NCBI GenBank assembly: GCA_934454405.1
Contig: CAKSFN010000010.1
Location: forward strand, 36,506-100,505
From: an uncultured Eubacteriales bacterium
GTDB taxonomy: Bacteria > Bacillota > Clostridia > Oscillospirales > UBA644
Reading direction: 5' to 3'
DNA length: 64,000 bases
The notes below the pieces were generated by a model. It worked only from the letters and a program-made list of their open reading frames with translations. It searched no databases and had not been told where the DNA came from. Made by a program: the position numbers and the translations under genes. Of this stretch, positions 1-7,865 are shown piece by piece. Every line of letters starts with the position of its first letter. Position 1 is the stretch's first letter.

Positions 1-419
1 AAAAGCTGAATGATGAAATTCGCCATCCCCGTTATCACCGTGGATATCGGCGTTACAAGCCTCGGAAAATAGACCTTTCCGAAAATATGGGCGTTGCTCA
101 CAAAGGTCGAGGAAGTATTCGTCAGGCAGTTCGCAAAATAGCTCCACGCGGTGTTTCCGCACATATAAAACAGGAAATAAGGAACGCCGTCGGACGAAAG
201 TTTTGCGATGCTGCCGAACACGAATGTTGAGATAAGCGTGCTGAAAAGAGGGTTTATGATTATCCATGCGGGACCGAGCACGGTTTGCTTATACATCGTG
301 GCAAAGTTGCGCTTGATAAAAAGATATATCAGATCCCGGTAATCCCACAGCTCTTTCAGATCTATATCCCGCCAGCTGCTTTTCGGCTTGATGACGGTCA
401 TTCGTTTTTTATTGTCCAT
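1..419 (-). CDS. Polysaccharide/teichoic acid export ABC transporter permease (partial, N-terminal part)
   Basis: Only the first 139 codons are in the window; the gene runs off the left edge. The ATG at 417-419 follows a strong AGGAGG ribosome binding site at 424-429. The product begins MDNKKRMTVIKPKSSWRDID and continues with LKELWDYRDLIYLFIKRNF and KQTVLGPAWIIINPLFSTL. This is the N-terminal signature of ABC-2 permeases of the Wzm/TagG type, which pair with a separate ATPase to export O-antigen-like polysaccharide or wall teichoic acid across the membrane. Two hydrophobic segments are visible (around residues 50-70 and 80-100). The ATPase partner would be expected to the left of the window. 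The exported polymer cannot be told from this fragment. Confidence 0.85.
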   Translation of the reverse strand, partial: MDNKKRMTVIKPKSSWRDIDLKELWDYRDLIYLFIKRNFATMYKQTVLGPAWIIINPLFSTLISTFVFGSIAKLSSDGVPYFLFYMCGNTAWSYFANCLTNTSSTFVSNAHIFGKVYFPRLVTPISTVITGMANFIIQL

Positions 420-515
420 ATACCCTCCTTTTCCGTGCCGGCGCTTTTTTAATGATTGGCAAAGTATGCTCAACCTGCGGTTATTTCGGTGTGTGTAAAA
501 AGCCGAATGGCAAAA

Positions 516-1370
516 TCACGCCGTAACTGTTTTTTTTGAGTGTCCGATACACAGCCCCTGGACAACGGGAATCTCAAAGCCCTCTTCGGTCGCGGTGAAG
601 AACCCTTCGTCGAGCCCGGCGGCATTTTCGCGCAAAAGCACAATGATTGTAGAGCCGCCGTAGAGAAACATTCCCTTTTCTTCTCCCCGACGGAACGCGC
701 CGCTTTTGACGGAATTTGCTATTTTCCCCACAAGCATCGCGCCGACCTCTATCTGCGCGGCGAGCCCGAAAGATACTGTTTCGAGATATGTTATCTCCCT
801 GCAATTTTCGCAGAAAACAGGATACTTTTCAAGCGCTGTCGGGCGCACGGTGTGAAGTTTGCCCTTTATATATCGGGACGATTCTATTTTTCCGTCGTCA
901 AAAAAACAATAGCGGTGATAGTGCGTCGGGCAGAGGCGGAACACCAGCGCCGTCCCGTTTTCAAACGCTTTCGCCTTTTCTTCGTCGCCGAGAAGGGATT
1001 CAAGCGTATAAACGCTTTGTTTGACGGGCATAACCGTGTTTTTGTTCAGCCTGTAAGCGCTCAGAAGTCCGTCGCAGGGGCATACGAGCGCATCTGCGCC
1101 GGAATCGACGGGACGGAGACCCGGTTTTATGCGGCGAACGAAAAAATCGTTGAAGCATTTGTATTCTTCATCCTCGAAAAGGCTCATATCAATCGCGTTT
1201 TTTCGGATAAACTTTTTGATTGCCGGTTTTGACAGACGGGAACTCATAAAAGCGCCGACGGCTTTCGATACCCAAGGCGCGGAAAAAGCCTTCAACAGAA
1301 TTCTGCCGAAGGCGTTTTCATATAAAAATCTCAAAGCCCCTCGGTCGGGAACGGGACGTATTTTTTCCAT
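516..1370 (-). CDS. psd: Phosphatidylserine decarboxylase
   Basis: Converts phosphatidylserine to phosphatidylethanolamine at the membrane using a pyruvoyl group made by self-cleavage. The cleavage motif is present as GGST about 45 residues from the C-terminus, the variant seen in many clostridial and type II enzymes (LGST in proteobacteria). The family motif RRIKPGLRPVD is near residue 85. The ATG at 1370 lies one base after the pssA stop; an in-frame GTG at 1382 would overlap pssA and is an alternative start. Length (284-288 residues) is normal. It is the last gene of a four-gene lipid operon and directly follows pssA, whose product is its substrate source. Confidence 0.93.
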   Translation of the reverse strand: MEKIRPVPDRGALRFLYENAFGRILLKAFSAPWVSKAVGAFMSSRLSKPAIKKFIRKNAIDMSLFEDEEYKCFNDFFVRRIKPGLRPVDSGADALVCPCDGLLSAYRLNKNTVMPVKQSVYTLESLLGDEEKAKAFENGTALVFRLCPTHYHRYCFFDDGKIESSRYIKGKLHTVRPTALEKYPVFCENCREITYLETVSFGLAAQIEVGAMLVGKIANSVKSGAFRRGEEKGMFLYGGSTIIVLLRENAAGLDEGFFTATEEGFEIPVVQGLCIGHSKKTVTA

Positions 1371-1371
1371 A

Positions 1372-2085
1372 TCACTGAACACCGTAAAGCCTGAAAAGAA
1401 CGATGAACGCTATAAATTCGACCAGCCCCACGCCCACCATTATCAGGATGCCTTTAAGTCCAGGTTTTTTCATTCTGAACGGCGCGATAAAGCCTATGCC
1501 CGTCGCGACGAGAAGCAGAAAATATACCAGCGTGATATCCACGTGCTTGCAATAAATGCTGAGCACGTAGCGAATAAGCATGAATGTCGGAAAAATAAGC
1601 GCGGACGAGGTGACGGGAAGCCCGACATACTCTTTTCTGCCCGTTGTTTCCGTTTCCTGTCTCGCCTCCTCCGTCACGTTGAAATAGGCAAGACGTATAA
1701 GCGCGGCGAGGATATAAAGGCCGAGAACGGCAAACAGAAAGCCCGAAAAGATGTTTGTCCACGTTCCGAGCTCCTTGCCGAAAATAAACTCGGGCTTGGG
1801 ACGGACGCGGAGCAGCGTTGCGCCTATCGCGGCGGGAAGAACGCCGAAGGCGATAACGTCGGAAAGGGAATCTATCTGAATGCCGAACTTGCATTCATCC
1901 GAGGTTCTTCCTTTTTTTGTACGCGCGACCTTGCCGTCAAAAGCGTCGCAAAGTCCGCAGAAAAGAAGAAATATTATACCTATGTACGGGTGTCCTTTAT
2001 CGCTGAGTGCGACGAATATGCCCGTGCTTGCCGACACGAGAGAAAGATATGTCAGCACGACGGTATAGTTGTAAAATCCAATCAT
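1372..2085 (-). CDS. pssA: CDP-diacylglycerol--serine O-phosphatidyltransferase
   Basis: A polytopic CDP-alcohol phosphatidyltransferase of 237 residues, making phosphatidylserine from CDP-diacylglycerol and serine. The active-site motif DG-x2-AR-x(n)-G-x3-D-x3-D lies at residues 50-76, with DGKVAR, then G-IQI-D-SLS-D. The x(n) spacer is 12 residues where the classical motif has 8, so the loop is four residues longer. The start codon overlaps the stop of the upstream gene (ATGA), implying translational coupling. Its neighbour psd decarboxylates its product, which supports serine rather than glycerol phosphate or inositol as acceptor. Confidence 0.92.
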   Translation of the reverse strand: MIGFYNYTVVLTYLSLVSASTGIFVALSDKGHPYIGIIFLLFCGLCDAFDGKVARTKKGRTSDECKFGIQIDSLSDVIAFGVLPAAIGATLLRVRPKPEFIFGKELGTWTNIFSGFLFAVLGLYILAALIRLAYFNVTEEARQETETTGRKEYVGLPVTSSALIFPTFMLIRYVLSIYCKHVDITLVYFLLLVATGIGFIAPFRMKKPGLKGILIMVGVGLVEFIAFIVLFRLYGVQ

Positions 2086-3176
2086 TTTTCTACCTCTGTT
2101 CTTTTCTTCCTATGCTGTTTTTTCACAATAAAAGCAATAACGGTCAGCGCAAAACACAGAAACACGCAAAAATAAAAAGAGAGCGCGCGGCTGAAAAGCT
2201 CCATCGACGAATGATTTTCTATCCCGAGAGCCCCGAAGCCGTCAAGCATCAGATAGTCCGCGACCCCTATCGCGCCGGGAAGCGGAATACAGTTTGAACC
2301 GAGCACCACAAGGTTCTGCACGGCAAACACGCTTCTCGCTTTCGCAAGGTCTCCGCCCGCGGCAAGAAAAACAAAGACGGGGACAAGGATAGTGGAGATG
2401 CGCTGAAGCATATTGAAAACAAAGCATTTTGCGACCATCGCTTTGCGCCCGCGTATCATTTCGGCGCAATGCTTGTAATCCTCTATCGTTTTTTCAAGTT
2501 TTTTCGCGTATTTTTGCTTGTTTTTGAGGAGCCTTATTCCGGAAAGGAAGGAAAGAAAACCGTTACATATTTTTTTCAGTACGCGTTCGTGGCGCAGCAG
2601 CAGGATAAGAGCGAAAATTATCAGCGCCTGTATAAGCGTGCCGAGAACGATAAGCGTTCGGGAAAACGCGTCGAACTTAAAGAATATCCCCGGATTGAGA
2701 ATTATGCTGCAAAGACCGAGGACAACTATCGAAACCGTGTACATAACAAGGTTCAGCATAAGCGAAACGGTTACGACGCCGGTCGGGATGCCGTCGCTGC
2801 ACATAAAGTACGCCGAGGCGGGCTGACCTCCCGTTGCGGACGGGGTTATCGCCGAAACGTAGATGTCGGACGCGGAATACACAATGCCGTGAATGAATTT
2901 TTGACGGTATCCGAAGCCTTTGACGACGGAAAGAACCGCCAGAGCCTCAAAAAAGATAAATCCGAGCATGGCAAGAACCGCCGCGCATATCAAAAAGGGA
3001 TTTACGCCCGAGATGTAAGCGAAAAACTTTTCAACGGTGAAATCCTTGCTCATATTCGTAACGGCAAAAACGCTCATAACGGCAAGCACAACAAAAACGA
3101 GCGTCCATATTATTTTGCTTTTTATGTCGCTCTTTTTCGGGGGCGACGCGGTGTTTACGGTTTCTTTATTATTCAA
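2082..3176 (-). CDS. Lysylphosphatidylglycerol synthase transmembrane (UPF0104/flippase-like) family protein
   Basis: A 364-residue integral membrane protein with about seven to eight hydrophobic helices and the family motif TPSATGGQPASAYFM around residue 125, plus the later PGAIGVADYLM segment. This matches the LPG_synthase_TM family (the flippase half of MprF, AglD). It has no aminoacyltransferase domain, so lysyl-PG synthesis is not supported; lipid or polyprenyl-linked flipping is the likelier role. A TTG start is chosen because it follows AAGGAG by seven bases and overlaps the PAP2 stop (TTGA). The stop overlaps the pssA start (ATGA). The operon context suggests phospholipid or glycolipid handling. 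Confidence 0.85.
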   Translation of the reverse strand: MNNKETVNTASPPKKSDIKSKIIWTLVFVVLAVMSVFAVTNMSKDFTVEKFFAYISGVNPFLICAAVLAMLGFIFFEALAVLSVVKGFGYRQKFIHGIVYSASDIYVSAITPSATGGQPASAYFMCSDGIPTGVVTVSLMLNLVMYTVSIVVLGLCSIILNPGIFFKFDAFSRTLIVLGTLIQALIIFALILLLRHERVLKKICNGFLSFLSGIRLLKNKQKYAKKLEKTIEDYKHCAEMIRGRKAMVAKCFVFNMLQRISTILVPVFVFLAAGGDLAKARSVFAVQNLVVLGSNCIPLPGAIGVADYLMLDGFGALGIENHSSMELFSRALSFYFCVFLCFALTVIAFIVKKQHRKKRTEVEK

Positions 3177-3892
3177 TTTGTCGCTCCTTTTTTCTTTCTG
3201 CCGAAAACGGCGGAATAAAGCTTTTCGTAAATGCGTTTCAATTCGAGCTTGCGGGATATGAAAAGCCCCGCCTCCGCAACGATTATCCCGGACGGGATAT
3301 CGACAAGCACATGCTGTTTGACAAGCAGCACGGAGGCAAACACAAGCACCCCGAAAACGCCGAAGCCGACAGTGACCCCTTTCGGAACCTTTTTGCACTT
3401 CATAAGCGCGCGGAAGATCAGCCAGCTTTCAAGACAGTGTATCGACGGAAAAAGATTGTTCGGCTCGTCCGCGGCATATATCCACCCCGTCAGCGTGTTG
3501 CAAAAGCCGCCGTCGGGTATTTCCGCGCGAACCATCACCGTGGGAAGCGCGAGAAAAATGACTGCCGTTATTATCTTGGCAACAGCCTCTCCCGTAAACA
3601 CTTCATAGCACACGTCACGATTTTCCCTCGCAACGAGGCTGAAACCGACAAGAATCTGAACATACCACAGCACATAAACGATTATTGCGGGCGCAAAGTA
3701 CGGAATAACGCCGTCAAGGGGGATTGAGAGGTCATAATGCACCCTGCCGCGGTTTATCGCCCGAACGCCGTAAAAAGTCGAGAAGTTGAACACAAACCAA
3801 AAGAAGACGGGAATAAAAGAGTAAACGGGGAAAAAGAAAGTTACGAACTTTCCGAAACCGCTTTTTTTCGCTTTCAACGCGTTGCCATTCAT
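3173..3892 (-). CDS. PAP2-superfamily membrane phosphatase
   Basis: An integral membrane protein of about 239 residues with the PAP2 motifs FPSIH and KQHVLVDIPSG near the C-terminus, containing the catalytic histidines. PAP2 enzymes remove phosphate from lipid phosphates such as phosphatidate, phosphatidylglycerophosphate or undecaprenyl pyrophosphate; the substrate here is unknown. The ATG at 3892 is chosen, with a GGAGAAGGAA stretch 12-20 bases upstream; an in-frame TTG at 3931 would add 13 basic residues. It is the first gene of the lipid operon with the LPG-synthase-like gene, pssA and psd, preceded by an extended -10 box at 4032-4040. Confidence 0.85.
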   Translation of the reverse strand: MNGNALKAKKSGFGKFVTFFFPVYSFIPVFFWFVFNFSTFYGVRAINRGRVHYDLSIPLDGVIPYFAPAIIVYVLWYVQILVGFSLVARENRDVCYEVFTGEAVAKIITAVIFLALPTVMVRAEIPDGGFCNTLTGWIYAADEPNNLFPSIHCLESWLIFRALMKCKKVPKGVTVGFGVFGVLVFASVLLVKQHVLVDIPSGIIVAEAGLFISRKLELKRIYEKLYSAVFGRKKKGATN

Positions 3893-4031
3893 GCCTTTGC
3901 CGTTCCTTCTCCTGCCTTTTTCTTCCTGCAATGCCGCCGAATTTTTTCAGAGCCGACATTTCCCGCAGCGGACAAAAAAGTCCCGCATCCGTCAAAACGC
4001 GAACGCGGGACGCCCCTGTCGTTGCCAAAGT

Positions 4032-4040
4032 ATTATATCA
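4032..4040 (-). promoter_or_regulatory. Extended -10 promoter element for the phospholipid operon
   Basis: On the minus strand the sequence reads TGA-TATAAT, a perfect extended -10 box. No good -35 hexamer lies 16-18 bases upstream, as is usual for extended -10 promoters. It sits about 140 bases before the PAP2 start in the only long gap before this operon. Confidence 0.55.
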
Positions 4041-4128
4041 TACTTTAACAGAAGAGAAAAGGAAAAAGAGCAACAGTTTTCAAAAAGTTTGCAAATTGTA
4101 TGCAAAATTTTACCGTTTCAGGGCGTTT

Positions 4129-5940
4129 TTACCCCAAAATCGACTGCGCAGCCTCCTCTTCGTATTGTCTTGTGTAAAGCTCGCGGTAGTATCCGCGCTG
4201 CGCCAGAAGCTCGGAATGCGTTCCCCGTTCGATTATTTTTCCGTCGCGGACGACGAGGATAAGATCGGCGTCCCGAACCGTGGAAAGGCGGTGCGCTATC
4301 ATCAGCGTTGTTCTGCCTTTGATTATCTCCGAAACGGCGGACTGAATCTTTTTCTCCGTCAGCGTATCGACGGAAGCGGTCGCCTCGTCAAGAATGAGTA
4401 TCGCCGGGTCGGCAAGTATCGCCCTGACAAACGAAAGCAGCTGCTTTTCGCCCGTCGAAAGCATATCGCCGCCCTCGCCCACGTCGCTGTCCAGCCCCTT
4501 TTCGAGCTTTTCGACAACTCCCTCGGCGGAAACGAGACGGAGGGCTTTCATAATATCTTCGTCGGTCGCGTTCGGGTTGCCGTAAAGCAGATTTTCGCGA
4601 ACCGTGCCCGAAAACAGGTGCGGCGTCTGCAAAACGTAGCCTATCGAGGAATGAAGCCACAGCTGAGAGCGCTCGCGCGCGTCCCTGCCGTCTATCAGAA
4701 CTCTGCCCGAGGTCGGCTCGTAAAAGCGGCAGACAAGATTTGCAAGCGTGGATTTGCCCGCGCCCGTCTGACCGACTATCGCGATATTCGAGCCGTGAGG
4801 GATTTTAAGATTGAAATGTTCGAGAATATATTCGTCGCCGTCGGGATATTTGAAGCTTACGTCCTCAAATTCGATGTCGCCTTTCAGCTTTTCCCAGTTT
4901 TCACGCTTCGGCTTGAACACATCGCCGTAAACGGAAACGACCCCGTCGCTGTCCTTAACGTCGGATTGAACGGAAAGCAGATTCGTAAGGCGTTCGATGT
5001 TGACCTGCGTCATTATCAGATCCGAAATCGCGTCGATTATCCAGCGAACGGGCTCCATCATACCCTGCGCGTAGGACATAAACATCGAAAAAGTGCCGAC
5101 CTCGGACTCCGCGATGTAGCCGCCGCGCCACAGCACGACCGCAAGCGCAACGGAAGAAGCAAGATTCATCGTTGCCGCGAAAAGTCCGCGCAGACGCGCC
5201 GCGTGAACGGATCTTGAGCGCATTTTTTTTGTATCTTCAACGAATTTATCGCGCATATCGTCTTCGATAACAAGCGTTTTTATCGTCTTTGCGCCGGTTA
5301 TGCCCTCGTTAAAATCGCCCGTTATGCGCGAGTTCAGTTCGCGCACCTCTCTGTTGGCGCGTATCAGAAGCTTCTGGAATATCGAGAAAAGAACGACGAT
5401 AAGAGGAACGATGATGACGACAAGCGCCGCAAGCCTTGCGTTGACCGCAAACATAACGACTATTGCGCCGATGAAGTAAGACGACTGCCAGATACCGTCC
5501 ACCATCGTCCATGAAACGAGGGAGCCGATACGGGAAGTGTCGCTCATTATCCTTGCGTGAATGTAGCCGACGCTGTTCTGATTGAAATAGGAGAAGGAAA
5601 GCGTCTGCAAATGTCTGAACGCCGCGCTGCGCAGGTCGCGGTTCACGTCCACTTCCGTGCGAAACGCAAGCGAGAATGCAAGGTAGTTGACAAGTCCCGC
5701 AAACACAACCGCGGCAACGTAAAGCAGAATGAACCAGACAAGCGTGTCAAGCGTATTCCGCGCAACGAAATGGTCGAGCGCATAGCGTTGAAGAAGCGGA
5801 ATGAGAATATCGACCGCCGAACCGCAAAGTCCGAACACTATCATTCCGACAAAACGCATTCTGTATTTTTTCAGGAACGGGAGAAGTCTGCCTATTCCGA
5901 AAAGAGGAAGCGACTTTTTGTTTTCTTTTACGGTTTTCAT
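4129..5940 (-). CDS. ABC exporter, half-transporter with canonical ATP site (heterodimer partner)
   Basis: A 603-residue fused membrane-ATPase half-transporter. Six helices occupy about residues 20-320. The ATPase domain has Walker A GQTGAGKST, signature LSTGEKQ (degenerate, LSGGQ expected) and Walker B LILDEATASVD with the catalytic Glu present. Its start overlaps the stop of the preceding gene by four bases (ATGA). The pair matches heterodimeric multidrug or lipid exporters such as BmrCD, LmrCD and TM287/288: this subunit gives the intact Walker B, the partner gives the intact signature. The substrate is unknown. Confidence 0.9.
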   Translation of the reverse strand: MKTVKENKKSLPLFGIGRLLPFLKKYRMRFVGMIVFGLCGSAVDILIPLLQRYALDHFVARNTLDTLVWFILLYVAAVVFAGLVNYLAFSLAFRTEVDVNRDLRSAAFRHLQTLSFSYFNQNSVGYIHARIMSDTSRIGSLVSWTMVDGIWQSSYFIGAIVVMFAVNARLAALVVIIVPLIVVLFSIFQKLLIRANREVRELNSRITGDFNEGITGAKTIKTLVIEDDMRDKFVEDTKKMRSRSVHAARLRGLFAATMNLASSVALAVVLWRGGYIAESEVGTFSMFMSYAQGMMEPVRWIIDAISDLIMTQVNIERLTNLLSVQSDVKDSDGVVSVYGDVFKPKRENWEKLKGDIEFEDVSFKYPDGDEYILEHFNLKIPHGSNIAIVGQTGAGKSTLANLVCRFYEPTSGRVLIDGRDARERSQLWLHSSIGYVLQTPHLFSGTVRENLLYGNPNATDEDIMKALRLVSAEGVVEKLEKGLDSDVGEGGDMLSTGEKQLLSFVRAILADPAILILDEATASVDTLTEKKIQSAVSEIIKGRTTLMIAHRLSTVRDADLILVVRDGKIIERGTHSELLAQRGYYRELYTRQYEEEAAQSILG

Positions 5941-7772
5941 ATATTTGCTGCCTCCTCTTCCGAAAGCGACTGGCTTTCATATATTTTTCGGTAAATTCCG
6001 CCCGCGGCCTTCAGCTCGTCGTGCGTTCCCTGTTCAACGATGCGCCCCTTGTCGAGAACGATTATCTTATCCGCCTTCATCAAGGTCGTTATACGGTGCG
6101 AAATAAGAATGACCGAGGAGCTGCCGAACCGTTCTTCAAGCGCTTTTCTTATCTTGACGTCGGTTTGAGTGTCCACCGCCGAAAGAGAGTCGTCAAAGAC
6201 CATTATCGGCGTTTTCTGCGTCAGCATACGCGCTATCGCCGCACGCTGTTTCTGCCCGCCCGAAAGCGTAACGCCGCGTTCGCCGACAAACGTTTCGTAG
6301 CCCTGCGTGAAGTTCATTATCGTGTCGTCAAGACACGCCGCGGACGCCGCTTCGCGGATCTCGTCCATCGAAATATCTTTGCGCGTTATGCCGATATTCT
6401 CCGCAAGCGTGCGGGAGAAAAGATACGGCTCCTGCAAGACCATACCGATGTTTTCGCGAAGATATTCGGTCTTTATGTCGCGGATGTCAACGCCGCCTAT
6501 TGTTATTCTGCCGCAGCCGTCGGGCAGGTCGTAAAGCTTGTCAAGCAGCATCATCAGAGTTGTTTTGCCGCTGCCCGTTCCGCCGAGAATACCGAGCGTC
6601 GTTCCCTTTTCAACGGTGAAAGAAACATCCTTTATCATCTGCGGATAGCCTTCGTATGCGAAGCTGACGTTTTCAAAGGCGATATCCGCGTTCATATCGG
6701 GGCATATCGCGTCGGGGCTGTCTTCCTCGACGGGCGCGGTCATAATCTGCCTGATACGCTCCGTTGAAACGCCAGCCTTGCTCATTTCGGAGATCATTCT
6801 GCCGAGCATACGCACGGGCCATACAAGCATGGAGTTATACGAAATAAACGCTATGTATTCTCCGGGGAGCATCATTCCGCGAGTGCAGAAAAACGCGCCG
6901 AAAACAACGACGAACATAACCTGCAAGCCCGAAAGAATGTCCGCGCTGCTCCAAAAGCGGCTCATCACGCGCGCAAGGTGTTCCCAGAGCGACGTGTAGT
7001 ATTCGTTCTGCTTTTCAAACCTGTCGCACTCGTACTTTTCCCGTCCGAAAGCGCGCACGACGCGAACCCCCGTAAGGTTTTCCTGCGCCATCGCCGAAAG
7101 CTTGCCCTCGTTTTCGTCGCATTTAAGAAATCCCGCGCCTATTCTTCTGTGAAACAGAAACGAATATCCGATGATAACGGGCATGGGAATAAGGGAAACG
7201 ACCGCAAGCAGCGGATTCATGGAGAACATAAACACCATGGAGAGAACGAGCATGATAACTATTCGCAGAACGGACGTCAGCTGCTCCGAAACAAAGTTTC
7301 GCATGGTGTCGATATCAGATGTGCAGCGCTGGATTATATCTCCCGTCTTATTCTGCATGTGCCATGAAAACGGAAGTTTTTCGATATGCTCAAAAAGGCT
7401 GTCACGCATGGTCTTGACAAGCGTTTCGGAGCCTTTTGTGTTGAAAACGCGGAAAGTGTATTGCGAAACGACCTTGAAAAGAGAGACCGCTACAACCGCG
7501 ACCGCGGGTATCCACAGATTCTTTGCAAGGTGTTCAAGCCCTCCTGCCGCGTCGGTCAGGAATTTTGCTGTCGAACCCTCTTCGAGAGCGGAGTTCGGGA
7601 GAATGTTATCGACAGTTACGCGAATTATCTGCGGAATAATCATATCCGCAAGCGCCGTGACGGCAGCGGAGATCATTCCGATGAAAAAGAATATTTTGCT
7701 TCCCCGCAGGAATATCGCGAGCATTCGCGCGTTGCCCGTCTGCGGGGTTATCGTTCGTTTGTTTTTACTCAT
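5937..7772 (-). CDS. ABC exporter, half-transporter with degenerate ATP site (heterodimer partner)
   Basis: A 611-residue half-transporter with six membrane helices and an ATPase domain: Walker A GGTGSGKTT, canonical signature LSGGQKQRAAIARML, and Walker B ending FDDSLSAVD. The residue after the Walker B Asp is Asp instead of the catalytic Glu. This is the hallmark of the non-hydrolysing site in heterodimeric exporters. Combined with the degenerate signature of the next gene, the two defects fall in the same composite site, which strongly supports heterodimer formation. It lies 93 bases after uvrA on the same strand; co-transcription is possible but not shown. Confidence 0.9.
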   Translation of the reverse strand: MSKNKRTITPQTGNARMLAIFLRGSKIFFFIGMISAAVTALADMIIPQIIRVTVDNILPNSALEEGSTAKFLTDAAGGLEHLAKNLWIPAVAVVAVSLFKVVSQYTFRVFNTKGSETLVKTMRDSLFEHIEKLPFSWHMQNKTGDIIQRCTSDIDTMRNFVSEQLTSVLRIVIMLVLSMVFMFSMNPLLAVVSLIPMPVIIGYSFLFHRRIGAGFLKCDENEGKLSAMAQENLTGVRVVRAFGREKYECDRFEKQNEYYTSLWEHLARVMSRFWSSADILSGLQVMFVVVFGAFFCTRGMMLPGEYIAFISYNSMLVWPVRMLGRMISEMSKAGVSTERIRQIMTAPVEEDSPDAICPDMNADIAFENVSFAYEGYPQMIKDVSFTVEKGTTLGILGGTGSGKTTLMMLLDKLYDLPDGCGRITIGGVDIRDIKTEYLRENIGMVLQEPYLFSRTLAENIGITRKDISMDEIREAASAACLDDTIMNFTQGYETFVGERGVTLSGGQKQRAAIARMLTQKTPIMVFDDSLSAVDTQTDVKIRKALEERFGSSSVILISHRITTLMKADKIIVLDKGRIVEQGTHDELKAAGGIYRKIYESQSLSEEEAANI

Positions 7773-7865
7773 ATCTTTCCTTATATTTCAATAAAATGCG
7801 GAGCGCTTACGCAAGAAGCGCGTTCGGTTCAGATTTCGGTTCAAACAGTCTCAGCCAAAGCTTAA

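Noticed and set aside
3177..3398. 74-residue extension of the LPG-synthase-like protein
   Set aside because: It would lie inside the PAP2 gene; the TTG at 3176 has a good AAGGAG site and overlaps the PAP2 stop.
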